Positions 15,284-22,687 of a stretch of DNA of 28,174 nucleotides are shown here, in pieces. The notes beneath the pieces were generated by a model. It did no database searches. It was not told the DNA's origin and saw only the letters and a program-made list of their open reading frames with translations. The stretch covers positions 17,928 to 46,101 of the forward strand of contig CAJTVH010000020.1 of assembly GCA_910579745.1 (NCBI GenBank). The letters run 5' to 3'. The DNA is from an uncultured Clostridia bacterium. GTDB taxonomy: Bacteria; Bacillota; Clostridia; Lachnospirales; CAG-274. Every line of letters starts with the position of its first letter. Position 1 is the first letter of the stretch. Made by a program: the position numbers and the translations under genes.

Positions 15284-16120
15284 TTAACTATTTTTAGATA
15301 TTCTTCTCAAATGTACAGTAAGAAACATCATTTCTTCCTCGCTGATTTTTTTATTATATTTAGCTGAAATATAACCTCTTATTTTAACCGCGCATTCGTA
15401 ATCATGATTATATCTTTCTTTTATCATATTTTGAAGCATGGTATCGTCATCGGCGACAATTTTATTTTTAAACAATCTTTGCCCAAAAAATTTCATATGG
15501 GTTATAAATCTGCTGTAATTTAAAGTTTCTGTATTTAATTCCATATTATAATATTTATTTACGATTTCAACTACAGATTGTATCATTTCCGTAATATATA
15601 CCATATCATTCATGTTAGTATCTAAAGCCGCATTGACAATATGCAGCGCTATGAAACCGGCTTCGTCATCTGATAGTTTTACGGAAAGCTTTTCATTTAT
15701 AAGTTCCGCCGCTTTTTTTCCTATGCCGTACTCTATGGGGTAAAAATTCTGTATTTCTGAGAGAAGAGCGTTTTTATACTCAAGAGCTTTGTTTTTTCTT
15801 TCAATAGCGAAGCAAATATGATCAGTAAGTGTTATATTTATATTTTTATTAAGTTTTTTTCCGAGGGTACATTCGGCCAAGTCTATTATCTCGCCGCATA
15901 CTTCCACATACTCGATAGGTATTTCACTAAAGAGCCGCTGCAATTTATTAGACTCAAGCTTATCAGCGACCTTATATATTTTTTCTATTTTATCTTCTGG
16001 AATAACCGAACCAATTTGTTTTTTAAATCCTATTCCCAGCCCCCTTAAAATTATTTCATTACCATTGCTGTCAACTGAGCATACAATATTGTTATTGACA
16101 ACTTTCGTTATTTTAAACAT
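15284..16120 (-). CDS. glcT: BglG/GlcT-family transcriptional antiterminator
   Basis: 278 residues from ATG 16120 behind AGAGGTGAT; an upstream in-frame GTG at 16213 lies in the leader and is not the start. Residues 1-57 form the RNA-binding CAT domain (MFKITKVVNNNIV, then GLGIGFKKQIG). PRD1 carries TDHICFAIER and FIALHIVNA; PRD2 carries FITHMKFFGQRLF and FLTVHLRRI, supplying the four regulatory histidines phosphorylated by the PTS. It binds a RAT hairpin in nascent RNA to block the overlapping terminator. It is the first gene of the glcT-ptsG-ptsH-ptsI unit, and the RAT/terminator lies just before it, so it should control its own operon. The gene name rests on the neighbours; the RAT sequence itself looks as much SacT/LicT-like as GlcT-like. 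Confidence 0.92.
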   Translation of the reverse strand: MFKITKVVNNNIVCSVDSNGNEIILRGLGIGFKKQIGSVIPEDKIEKIYKVADKLESNKLQRLFSEIPIEYVEVCGEIIDLAECTLGKKLNKNINITLTDHICFAIERKNKALEYKNALLSEIQNFYPIEYGIGKKAAELINEKLSVKLSDDEAGFIALHIVNAALDTNMNDMVYITEMIQSVVEIVNKYYNMELNTETLNYSRFITHMKFFGQRLFKNKIVADDDTMLQNMIKERYNHDYECAVKIRGYISAKYNKKISEEEMMFLTVHLRRISKNS

Positions 16121-16147
16121 ATCATCACCTCTAATTATGAAATAAAT

Positions 16148-16193
16148 AAAAAAAGGCCATTTCGCAAACAAAAAAAACTTCGCGAAAATGGTC
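16148..16193 (-). terminator. Leader terminator controlled by antitermination
   Basis: On the minus strand GACCATTTTCGC (16182-16193) pairs with GCGAAATGGCC (16155-16165), followed by seven T (16148-16154). Its 5' arm shares the GACC bases with the 3' end of the RAT at 16190-16218, so the two structures exclude each other. Confidence 0.88.
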
Positions 16194-16218
16194 TTGCCCT
16201 CTTGATAGGTCACAATCC
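16190..16218 (-). promoter_or_regulatory. RAT: ribonucleic antiterminator target of GlcT/LicT-type protein
   Basis: 29 bases on the minus strand that open GGATTGTGACC and close GGGCAAGACC, matching the GGnTTGTnACTG...GGCAAnACC pattern of RATs bound by SacT/SacY/LicT proteins. It overlaps the terminator at 16148-16193. The regulator that should bind it is encoded immediately downstream. Confidence 0.88.
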
Positions 16219-16260
16219 AATAACAATATTAAATATTAACCGCTATTTATTTATATACAC

Positions 16261-16289
16261 ATTATACAGCGGTTAATATTTTTTGTCAA
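16261..16289 (-). promoter_or_regulatory. Consensus sigma-A promoter of the glcT-pts operon
   Basis: On the minus strand TTGACA (16284-16289), exactly 17 bases, then TATAAT (16261-16266). A perfect 12-base inverted repeat (AGCGGTTAATAT at 16268-16279 and its complement at 16233-16244) surrounds the -10 box. Confidence 0.92.
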
Positions 16290-16432
16290 TATACTAAGTT
16301 AAAATTGTATGATTTTATAAAATTATTACGTAAAATTTAAGCATATCGCACAATTATTTTGAGGCGCTTTTATTGAGAGTTATATAATGTCAATACTATA
16401 TTGAAGCAGTTGTTTATATTTAATAAATGGGG

Positions 16433-16470
16433 TAAAAAAAAATAGAAGACAATTATTTTGCCTCCTATTT
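16433..16470 (-). terminator. Terminator of the ECF sigma operon
   Basis: On the minus strand AATAGGAGGCA (16459-16469) pairs with TGTCTTCTATT (16441-16451) with two G-U pairs, followed by nine T. It is about 80 bases past the last stop of the operon. Confidence 0.8.
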
Positions 16471-16551
16471 TTTATATAATCCAGCCATAATTAAATTGAG
16501 ATTATTATTTATAGCAATTTTTTACTGGTTCGCTATAATTAAAATTAAACT

Positions 16552-16995
16552 TTAATTTACTGTTACTGTGGATGTGGTTTTAGTTCTTGTCTCCACAGCC
16601 ATTCCATTTATTGTAGCCTGATACTCATATACTACATAATAAGAGCCTTTCGGCACGGATATAGTTTTTTCTAAGGCTAAATCATCATTAGAGGAAGATT
16701 TTACTATTGAATCATAAAATTTACCGTCTTTGTATATATCAGCCATAATTCTCGTACCGGCGTCATAAACACTGATATCTGAGGATAAATGTAATGAGCC
16801 AGGGCTTTTTGAAGTTATTACGCCGGAGTAGCAAATAATATAGTAACTAGCGTGAGGTTCCGCCGACTCATTAGTATTGTTATTATTAATATTATTGATA
16901 ATGTCCGCGTCAGCGAAGATTAAATTAACGGAAGCTGTCATAATTATAGCGGCTACACAGATAAAGCTTATTGACTTTGCTAATAAATTTTTCAT
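16552..16995 (-). CDS. Small secreted beta-rich protein, last gene of the sigma operon
   Basis: 147 residues from ATG 16995 behind AAGGAGAATGTGAA. Residues 1-28 are a signal peptide (MKNLLAKS, hydrophobic core, LIFA), followed by an Asn-rich linker (NNINNNNTN) and a beta-rich domain of about 95 residues with the end motif ISVPKGSYYVVYEYQATING then a Thr-rich strand. The VPKG.YY....Y.A..NG segment recalls DUF6147-type exported proteins of Clostridia; this is tentative. Its start overlaps the stop of the anti-sigma-like gene (ATGA), so the two are translationally coupled. It may be a target or sensor linked to the sigma system. Extracellular location is well supported; function is unknown. Confidence 0.82.
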   Translation of the reverse strand: MKNLLAKSISFICVAAIIMTASVNLIFADADIINNINNNNTNESAEPHASYYIICYSGVITSKSPGSLHLSSDISVYDAGTRIMADIYKDGKFYDSIVKSSSNDDLALEKTISVPKGSYYVVYEYQATINGMAVETRTKTTSTVTVN

Positions 16996-17831
16996 TTCAC
17001 ATTCTCCTTAATTTCTATATTTTTCATGATTTTTATTGACTCATCCTCTGAAAACTTGCCGGTGACGCAATATATTTTATTATTAACAGACCATTCAATA
17101 AGAGACCACTCATTATTTTTAAAATAATAAAAGGCTGTGTTATTGAAATCGTATTTATAATAATTATTTTCAGTTTTTTCAATAGAAATATCAAAATCAT
17201 CACTTATGGGATAAATTTTGTATTTTATATCATATTTATCATTAAGATATAAAATAGTTATTTTATTGTCGGATGACAATTTTATTGAATTCAATTTAGA
17301 ATTTTCAGGAACATAGTCAAGAACAGGAATATATGTATTTGTATATTCTTCTAAATCAGATATTGACTCAAAATTAATAAATCCATCCTCATTAACGCTG
17401 TAATTTTTTTCCGCTTTTAGATTTAAAATATCAGACGTCCATTTTAATATAGGCTTGAGGATGTTGATATCAGCTATAACAGAGAGAAGATTGATACAAA
17501 GGAAAACTAAGATTATTCCAAAAATGATTGATAATTTCTTTTTAGGAGATTTAAATTTATTTTCGGAAAGTTTAAGTTTAGTATCAGGGTTATCAATTTT
17601 TGGAAGGTAATTTTTCTCAAAATCTTCCCATGCCTTTTCTGATGAAAATGAATTTCGGTTAGGAGCAATTTCGTTTAATTCGAGCATAATTTCGTCAATT
17701 CTGTTAAGCTGAGCGTAATTAATATTTGAATCAAGTATTAACATAAGTTCTTTCTCAAGGGCAGCCACCTCCTTTTTTTGTATATCGAAATTATCACCTC
17801 CATTTTTCTTATTTTCAGGAAGTTTTTCCAT
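16992..17831 (-). CDS. Membrane anti-sigma-like protein (DUF4367-like)
   Basis: 279 residues. AGGAGG lies 11 bases before the ATG. A cytoplasmic N-terminal part (1-97) includes SSEKAWEDFEKNYLP, a segment often seen in anti-sigma partners of clostridial ECF factors. Residues about 100-120 form one membrane helix, and an extracytoplasmic domain follows, ending WSLIEWSVNNKIYCVTGKFS then a helix, which resembles the DUF4367 ending (W...Y.L.G..S.....I). No zinc HxxxCxxC motif is present. It lies 47 bases downstream of the sigma gene and overlaps the next gene, so it most likely binds the sigma factor at the membrane. The partner role is inferred from gene order and topology. Confidence 0.8.
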   Translation of the reverse strand: MEKLPENKKNGGDNFDIQKKEVAALEKELMLILDSNINYAQLNRIDEIMLELNEIAPNRNSFSSEKAWEDFEKNYLPKIDNPDTKLKLSENKFKSPKKKLSIIFGIILVFLCINLLSVIADINILKPILKWTSDILNLKAEKNYSVNEDGFINFESISDLEEYTNTYIPVLDYVPENSKLNSIKLSSDNKITILYLNDKYDIKYKIYPISDDFDISIEKTENNYYKYDFNNTAFYYFKNNEWSLIEWSVNNKIYCVTGKFSEDESIKIMKNIEIKENVK

Positions 17832-17878
17832 AACAAGTGATACCTCCTATCTGTTTTTGATTTAAATGACAAGATTTG

Positions 17879-18415
17879 TCACTTTTTCTTGTAAAATTTT
17901 TTCAATTTTTTGTTTATTCTTGTACCAGTTGTTGTTACAGCGGTATAACTCATACCAAGTTTTTCCGCTATTTCTTTGTTTGAGAGTTCATTAATGTATT
18001 TATATTTTATAAACTCAATTTCCTTTTCCGTTAATATGTTTTTTAATTTGTCAATAAAATCCGTATTTTTTAATTCATCAAAATATGTATCGGTTACAAA
18101 ATTTTTCTCAATAAAATTACTTATTTTGCTGTCGAATAAATCAAATATTTCTATTTTTACAAGCGAGTTATTAATTTTAATTTTTTTTGAGCGAGTCACT
18201 TCTTTTATTTTAAAGTTAAGAGTTTTACACAACCAAGCCACTTGATTAGGATGATTATATAAAACTGAGACTTTAGACGAGGCGATTAGAAATGTTTCCT
18301 GTAAGATCTCCATCGCGAGTTCTTTATTATGGGTTGTACGCAGAGCGATATTGTATAAATAATTACTGTAATTGATATATAGATTTTTTATAAACGCACG
18401 TTCTTCACGATTCAA
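17879..18415 (-). CDS. ECF-type sigma-70 family factor
   Basis: 178 residues from TTG 18415, chosen because AGAGGTGG sits directly before it and no ATG is nearby. Region 2 is at about 15-75 (YLYNIALRTTHNKELAMEIL then QETFLIASSK). Region 4 is at about 125-175 (LTEKEIEFIKYKYINELSNK then EIAEKLGMSYTAVTTTGTR), a clear helix-turn-helix. No region 1 or 3. It directs RNA polymerase to a small regulon. It heads an operon with the membrane anti-sigma-like and secreted genes. The promoter before it is an ordinary sigma-A type with a palindromic spacer, so its expression may be repressed rather than purely self-activated. Confidence 0.92.
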   Translation of the reverse strand: MNREERAFIKNLYINYSNYLYNIALRTTHNKELAMEILQETFLIASSKVSVLYNHPNQVAWLCKTLNFKIKEVTRSKKIKINNSLVKIEIFDLFDSKISNFIEKNFVTDTYFDELKNTDFIDKLKNILTEKEIEFIKYKYINELSNKEIAEKLGMSYTAVTTTGTRINKKLKKFYKKK

Positions 18416-18451
18416 AATACCACCTCTGTTTTTGGAAATATTTGTAATTAA

Positions 18452-18480
18452 ATTATAGAATAAAATATTTTATTGTGCAA
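18452..18480 (-). promoter_or_regulatory. Promoter of the ECF operon with palindromic spacer
   Basis: On the minus strand TTGCAC (18475-18480), 17 bases, TATAAT (18452-18457). The spacer contains the perfect 16-bp palindrome AATAAAATATTTTATT at 18459-18474, a possible operator. Confidence 0.75.
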
Positions 18481-18491
18481 TATTTTAATAA

Positions 18492-18836
18492 TTAAGTATG
18501 TTTATTTTTTGAGTTTTTAAAATATTCAAATAAATTATCCAAAGTATTTTTCAATAATTTATATTCATTTTCATTTAACGAGCTGATTTTATAGTCGTTG
18601 CTGAGGATAATGTTTTGTCTGTTGGCCTTTATAATATCACTTGCTAAAATATCCAAATTCACATTTAAAACATCAGCGATTTTGAAAAACATTTCAAGTT
18701 TTGGGGTTTTCTTGCCGCATTCAATAGCGCTTATATAATTACTGCTTACATTTAATTTATTAGCCAATTCTTCTTGCGTTAAACCTAATTTTTTTCTTGC
18801 TTGTTTTATATTTAAACCAAGTTGTATTTTGTCCAT
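18492..18836 (-). CDS. XRE-family HTH transcriptional regulator
   Basis: 114 residues from ATG 18836; GGTGAT precedes it, and the in-frame GTG at 18848 overlaps that binding site. Residues about 6-62 are a Cro/CI-type helix-turn-helix (IKQARKKLGLTQEELANKLN, VSSNYISAIECGKKTPKLEM, then FKIADVLNVNLDIL). The remaining 45 residues are a helical tail, probably for dimerisation. It lies 11 bases before the ECF promoter in the same direction with no terminator between, so it may read through into and perhaps repress that operon. Palindromes upstream suggest self-regulation. Confidence 0.92.
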   Translation of the reverse strand: MDKIQLGLNIKQARKKLGLTQEELANKLNVSSNYISAIECGKKTPKLEMFFKIADVLNVNLDILASDIIKANRQNIILSNDYKISSLNENEYKLLKNTLDNLFEYFKNSKNKHT

Positions 18837-18849
18837 TGTTATCACCATG

Positions 18850-18923
18850 TATAATACTAATTGAGTTAATTATAACTACTTGTATAAATATTTTGAACAA
18901 ACCAATAGTATTATATAACACTA
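18850..18923. promoter_or_regulatory. Operator-like repeats upstream of the XRE gene
   Basis: TAGTATTATATAACACTA at 18906-18923 is an 18-bp palindrome with one mismatched pair. A further half site TATAATACTA lies at 18850-18859, just before the gene's binding site. TATAAT (minus strand, within 18870-18880) lies between them. The spacing suits a repressor binding its own promoter. Confidence 0.5.
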
Positions 18924-19293
18924 ATAGATGTATAATTGTTAAAAAAATTTTCCGTTTATTGTAATTTTTAGATGAATTTTGATAAAAAAAGACTTAAAAA
19001 CAGTTTTTAAGTATAAAATTGTATTAAGGAAATACCGTATAATTATATAAAACAGGTTTGTGATTTATGTTAGAGCGTATTTTAGTTTTCAGAAATGATA
19101 AATATGGTATATTTTATTTTTTTTATATTTCGTAGACTGTATTTAAAAATTTTATAGCGGCTCTTAAAATTCTATAAATGACACTTTCTTAAAAGTATGA
19201 ATTATTTCTTAAATAAAAAAATTGTAATTTTATATATTTAATGGTATAATAAAATAAAAAAATTTATAATATTACTATGAAAGTAGGGTAAAA
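18924..19293. other. Divergent intergenic region
   Basis: Holds a fragment of an element B end (GAGCGTATTTTAGTTTTCAG, about 19073-19094) and the promoter of the acyltransferase gene. No gene is seen on either strand. Confidence 0.6.
19222..19250 (+). promoter_or_regulatory. Promoter of the acyltransferase operon
   Basis: TTGTAA (19222-19227), 17 bases, TATAAT (19245-19250) with TGG immediately before it (extended -10). It is 44 bases from the ATG. Confidence 0.8.
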
Positions 19294-20745
19294 ATGCTGT
19301 TTAATTCTATAATATTTTTAATTTTTTTCGCTGTGACACTTGTTTTTTATTATATATTTCCTTTTAAAATAAAATGGATGCTTTTATTAATCGCGAGCTG
19401 CGTTTTTTATATGTGGTGGCGTCCTGAATTTATTATTCTAATATTGATTTCATCATTTATAAATTATTTTTTATCAGGCTGCATAAACGTATCAGACAGC
19501 AATAAGTTTAGAAAATTCTTTCTTATTTTAAATTTGTTATCAAATTTTGGAATACTTTTTGTTTTTAAATACGCTGTTTTTGTAAACAAAAGTTTTATGG
19601 AATTATATGAATATTTAGGTAAAGAATATCCTATAAGTGATTTTGATATAATTTTGCCTATGGGGATATCATTTTTTACATTTCAAGCGGCGGGATATAC
19701 TATTGATGTTTACAAAAGAAGAATAAAACCGGAATTGAACTTTTTTAAATTTATGCTATATCTTATGTTTTTTCCTCAGCTTGTGGCGGGGCCTATTGAG
19801 AGAGCAGAAAATCTTATGGGGCAGCTTTTTTCCAGGCATAAATTTAACAGCGTAAATATCTCAATAGGTATTAAATTTATGATTATGGGATATTTTAAAA
19901 AGGTTGTTATTGCCGATAGGGCGGCCATACTTGTGGATACAGTATATAATTCAACCGAGGATTTCGGAGGAATTGCTATAATAATAGCCACACTATTTTT
20001 TACTTTTCAAATTTATTGTGATTTCAGCGGATATTCTGATATTGCTATAGGCTGCGCTAAAACATTCGGCATAGATTTAATGAAAAATTTCAATAGACCT
20101 TATTTTTCAGTCAGTATTAAAGATTTTTGGAGAAACTGGCATATTTCTTTATCAAGCTGGCTGAAAGATTATGTGTATATCCCTATGGGAGGAAGCAGAT
20201 GTATATTAATAAGAAAATATTTTAATCTTATGGTTACATTTTTATTAAGCGGACTTTGGCACGGAGCAAACTGGACTTTTGTTTTATGGGGAGGATTACA
20301 TGGGTTTTACCAGGTTATAGGGGATTTAAAAAATAAAATTTTTAAAACTGATAGACCACAATTTTTTTTGCTGACATTTTTTAGAATTATTATAACTTTT
20401 ACGCTTGTCTCATTTGCTTGGATTTTCTTTAGAGCTAATACTATTTCGGACGCGTTTTATATTATAAAAAATATTTCCTCAGATTTTAACAATGTAACAA
20501 ACGCGCAGTATATGTACGAGCTTTTGAACAGTATGGGATTGTCAATATATGAGATTTTAATTTGTTTATGCTCAATTTTGTTCTTAATAATGGTTGAGCT
20601 TTTTGAAAGGAAAACGGTGATTCATTATAAACTCAATTCTATACCGTTTATCCTTAGATTTATTTTTTATTATGTTGTTGTTATAGCGATTTTAGCTTTG
20701 GGGGTGTTTGGAAATGACAAACAATTTATCTACTTCCAGTTCTGA
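19294..20745 (+). CDS. MBOAT-family O-acyltransferase (AlgI/DltB-like)
   Basis: 483 residues with about 11 membrane helices. It moves acyl groups, usually acetyl, across the membrane to an extracellular polymer. Diagnostic segments are LPMGISFFTFQAAGYTIDVY, FPQLVAGPIERAENL, FQIYCDFSGYSDIAIG, FWRNWHISLSSWLKDYVYIP, and LSGLWHGANWTFVLWGGLHG with the catalytic His323 and His336. The protein ends in FIYFQF, a usual AlgI-like C-terminus, so it is complete. The binding site GTAGGG is modest. It overlaps the next gene by 32 bases, and together they form the AlgI/AlgJ-like two-gene arrangement. No glycan-synthesis genes are adjacent, so the polymer modified is unknown. Confidence 0.94.
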   Translation: MLFNSIIFLIFFAVTLVFYYIFPFKIKWMLLLIASCVFYMWWRPEFIILILISSFINYFLSGCINVSDSNKFRKFFLILNLLSNFGILFVFKYAVFVNKSFMELYEYLGKEYPISDFDIILPMGISFFTFQAAGYTIDVYKRRIKPELNFFKFMLYLMFFPQLVAGPIERAENLMGQLFSRHKFNSVNISIGIKFMIMGYFKKVVIADRAAILVDTVYNSTEDFGGIAIIIATLFFTFQIYCDFSGYSDIAIGCAKTFGIDLMKNFNRPYFSVSIKDFWRNWHISLSSWLKDYVYIPMGGSRCILIRKYFNLMVTFLLSGLWHGANWTFVLWGGLHGFYQVIGDLKNKIFKTDRPQFFLLTFFRIIITFTLVSFAWIFFRANTISDAFYIIKNISSDFNNVTNAQYMYELLNSMGLSIYEILICLCSILFLIMVELFERKTVIHYKLNSIPFILRFIFYYVVVIAILALGVFGNDKQFIYFQF

Positions 20746-21787
20746 CGAGAAACCGATAAAGACAGTAATTTTTTATATTTTAAAGGGCTTTCTTTTTATT
20801 ATTTGTCTGATTCCCGTGATATATGGAATTGGTAAGGAGTATTCCTCAGCAAGTACTGAAAACTTAATTAATACTTATAATGAAAAAAGATGGGCGGAAT
20901 TTTATGAGCTTGAGAAAAATTCTATTGATATGGTCTTTCTTGGTTCTTCTCATTCATATTGTACATTTGACCCTGATATTTTTGATAACGCTTTGAATAT
21001 TTCAAGTTATCAAATGGGCATGCCGCTACAACATCCGGATTCCACTTATTTTACGCTACTTGAGGTTTTAAATTATCAGAAACCTAAAGTGGCGGTTGTA
21101 GAGGTATATTGGGATATGTTGGATGATGAGTTTGAGCTTAAGCAAGCGGGAATGCTTTTTCAGGTGCTTAAAAATAAAGAACTTGAAAATAATTATATAA
21201 AAGAAGTTTTTCCTATAGGTGAGAAAATCAAATATTATGTAAATATACTTAAATATCAGCAAGACTATTTCGCGTTTAAAAATAAAAACTTAAAAGATGA
21301 TATAAAAGAAAAATTTGGTGTTTTGGATAAAGTTACGGAAAAACAACAGGGAAAAGAAGAATACCGCTCAAAAGGATATACTTTCTGTAATTATAATATG
21401 CTTCCAGGCGAGTTTGATAAAACAAATCAGTTTAGAAAATTTGATGGTAAAAATTGGACGTTTACGAGTTCTCAAAAAAAATATTTACAAAAAATTATTG
21501 ATATTTGCAAGGAAAAAGAAATTGAGCTTATTTTTGTGACAGCTCCAATAGCTAATGTTTCTATGGGATATATCAAAAATTATGACATAGTACATTCTTC
21601 TGTGGAAAATCTCGCTAAAGAAAACAATATTCCGTACTTAGATTATAATATTGTTAATAAAGATGAAAATTTATTAAAACATGAAAATTTCCGTGATGAC
21701 GCTCATTTAAATCATAGCGGTGTTGAGATTGTAGATAAACATTTTTTAACTTACCTTGAAAAAAACGGATTTACGAAAAAGTTCTGA
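20714..21787 (+). CDS. SGNH/AlgJ-like acyl-transfer partner protein
   Basis: 357 residues from ATG 20714; GGGGGTG ends 7 bases before it, and TTG 20708 is too close to that site. One N-terminal membrane anchor (about 17-39) is followed by an extracellular domain. Residues 77-81 are GSSHS, in the place of the SGNH nucleophile block (probably Ser79). Near the end DDAHLNHSGVEIV gives the Asp and His of the catalytic set. It is presumed to take the acyl group from the MBOAT protein and place it on a glycan, as AlgJ, AlgX or DltD-like proteins do. Its start lies inside the upstream gene, so expression is coupled. Confidence 0.85.
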   Translation: MTNNLSTSSSDEKPIKTVIFYILKGFLFIICLIPVIYGIGKEYSSASTENLINTYNEKRWAEFYELEKNSIDMVFLGSSHSYCTFDPDIFDNALNISSYQMGMPLQHPDSTYFTLLEVLNYQKPKVAVVEVYWDMLDDEFELKQAGMLFQVLKNKELENNYIKEVFPIGEKIKYYVNILKYQQDYFAFKNKNLKDDIKEKFGVLDKVTEKQQGKEEYRSKGYTFCNYNMLPGEFDKTNQFRKFDGKNWTFTSSQKKYLQKIIDICKEKEIELIFVTAPIANVSMGYIKNYDIVHSSVENLAKENNIPYLDYNIVNKDENLLKHENFRDDAHLNHSGVEIVDKHFLTYLEKNGFTKKF

Positions 21788-21938
21788 AATTATATATTAT
21801 GGTGAATAAATTCGATTGTCTTGTAAGATATTTAACAAATTTTAATAATTAAATATATGTTTTGATTAATAGGTATAAAAATCAGTTTAAGAGGAAAACT
21901 ACTATATATGAAAATTATTTTACATTATAAATTTTTTG

Positions 21939-21967
21939 TTGCAATTAATTTATTTATATAGTATAAT
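21939..21967 (+). promoter_or_regulatory. Promoter of the tmRNA gene
   Basis: TTGCAA (21939-21944), 17 bases, TATAAT (21962-21967). The predicted start is about 9 bases before the mature 5' end, leaving a short leader for processing. Confidence 0.85.
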
Positions 21968-21982
21968 TAATTTATCATCTGC

Positions 21983-22334
21983 GGGGGTGCAATGGTTTCG
22001 ACGGGGATTTTGAAGGCAAAGACAGCCATTCGCGGACGGCAACCGCGTTATTAAGCCGAAACTTTAAAAAATAAACGATAATTCTAATTTATCATACGCA
22101 GCCTAATTTAAGGCTGCCGTCGGCTTTTGGTTACTCGCTGCCAGAATGTCCGGCGTCGACTTTGCGAGGCACTTTCTTATCAAAGCTTTGAGATAAGAAA
22201 AGAATTATGAAGCTATCGTCTGTTTCAGCCTGTTGTTTGGCGGTTATAAGACGAGAATTATAAATAAACAACTGTGATGGGAGAAATCTTTGTTGACGGG
22301 TTTTCGGACAGGAGTTCGATTCTCCTCACCTCCA
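21983..22334 (+). ncRNA. ssrA: Transfer-messenger RNA (tmRNA)
   Basis: Rescues stalled ribosomes by acting as tRNA and then mRNA. The 5' GGGGGTG (21983-21989) pairs with CACCTCC (22327-22333). GCAATGGTTTCGACGGGG is the conserved 5' block, and the T arm AGGAG-TTCGATT-CTCCT lies near the 3' end. The tag frame runs from AAC 22074 to TAA 22104-22106 and encodes NDNSNLSYAA; with the tRNA-derived alanine the tag is ANDNSNLSYAA. A hairpin GCAGCC/GGCTGC covers the tag stop. The 3' CCA is not encoded (A22334 is followed by TTT), so it must be added. Length 352. A promoter and a terminator frame the gene. Confidence 0.97.
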
Positions 22335-22343
22335 TTTATCGCG

Positions 22344-22387
22344 CGCTTGTCAAACACTCTGAAATGGGTGTAGGCGAGCGTTTTTTT
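22344..22387 (+). terminator. Terminator of ssrA
   Basis: CGCTTGTC (22344-22351) pairs with GGCGAGCG (22373-22380) with two G-U pairs, and ACAC/GTGT pairs inside. Seven T follow. Confidence 0.85.
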
Positions 22388-22582
22388 ATTATATTGTTAT
22401 TAGCGTATATAATTGTAATATATTCAGTATAGATGATTGATAAATATTATGGTTACTAAATTAAAAAAAGGATTTTCATTTATCGCCTTCATTTGTTTTT
22501 AAGTTTATTTATTGTTGAGTTTTATGTGGGCGGGTTATATTTAATCCTTATTTATATATATTATAAGTACATCTTGCCTTGC

Positions 22583-22611
22583 TTGACATTATAAATTTAA
22601 GATGATATAAT
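22583..22611 (+). promoter_or_regulatory. Orphan consensus promoter
   Basis: TTGACA (22583-22588), 17 bases, TATAAT (22606-22611). AAAAAGGA follows at about 22624, then a frame without ATG that reads KKLLIFYKILFIFY, like the start of a membrane or exported protein. That frame stops at the junction with the MITE at 22688. Confidence 0.75.
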
Positions 22612-22687
22612 AAAATATATTTAAAAAGGAACGTTTACATATAAAAAAGTTATTGATTTTTTACAAAATTTTATTTATTTTTTATTA

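Larger units (their letters stand above)
16121..16551. other. pts leader and upstream region
   Basis: Contains the RAT, leader terminator, promoter and inverted repeat of the pts operon, about 140 bases without recognisable features (16290-16430), and the terminator of the ECF sigma operon at 16433-16470. No gene. Confidence 0.75.

Noticed and set aside
16121..16213. N-terminal extension of the antiterminator from GTG 16213
   Set aside because: It would translate through the RAT and terminator. The family starts at MFKITKV and AGAGGTGAT precedes ATG 16120.
16233..16279. Invertible promoter (phase variation) at the pts promoter
   Set aside because: The inverted repeats enclose only 23 bases, too short for known DNA invertases, and no recombinase gene is nearby.
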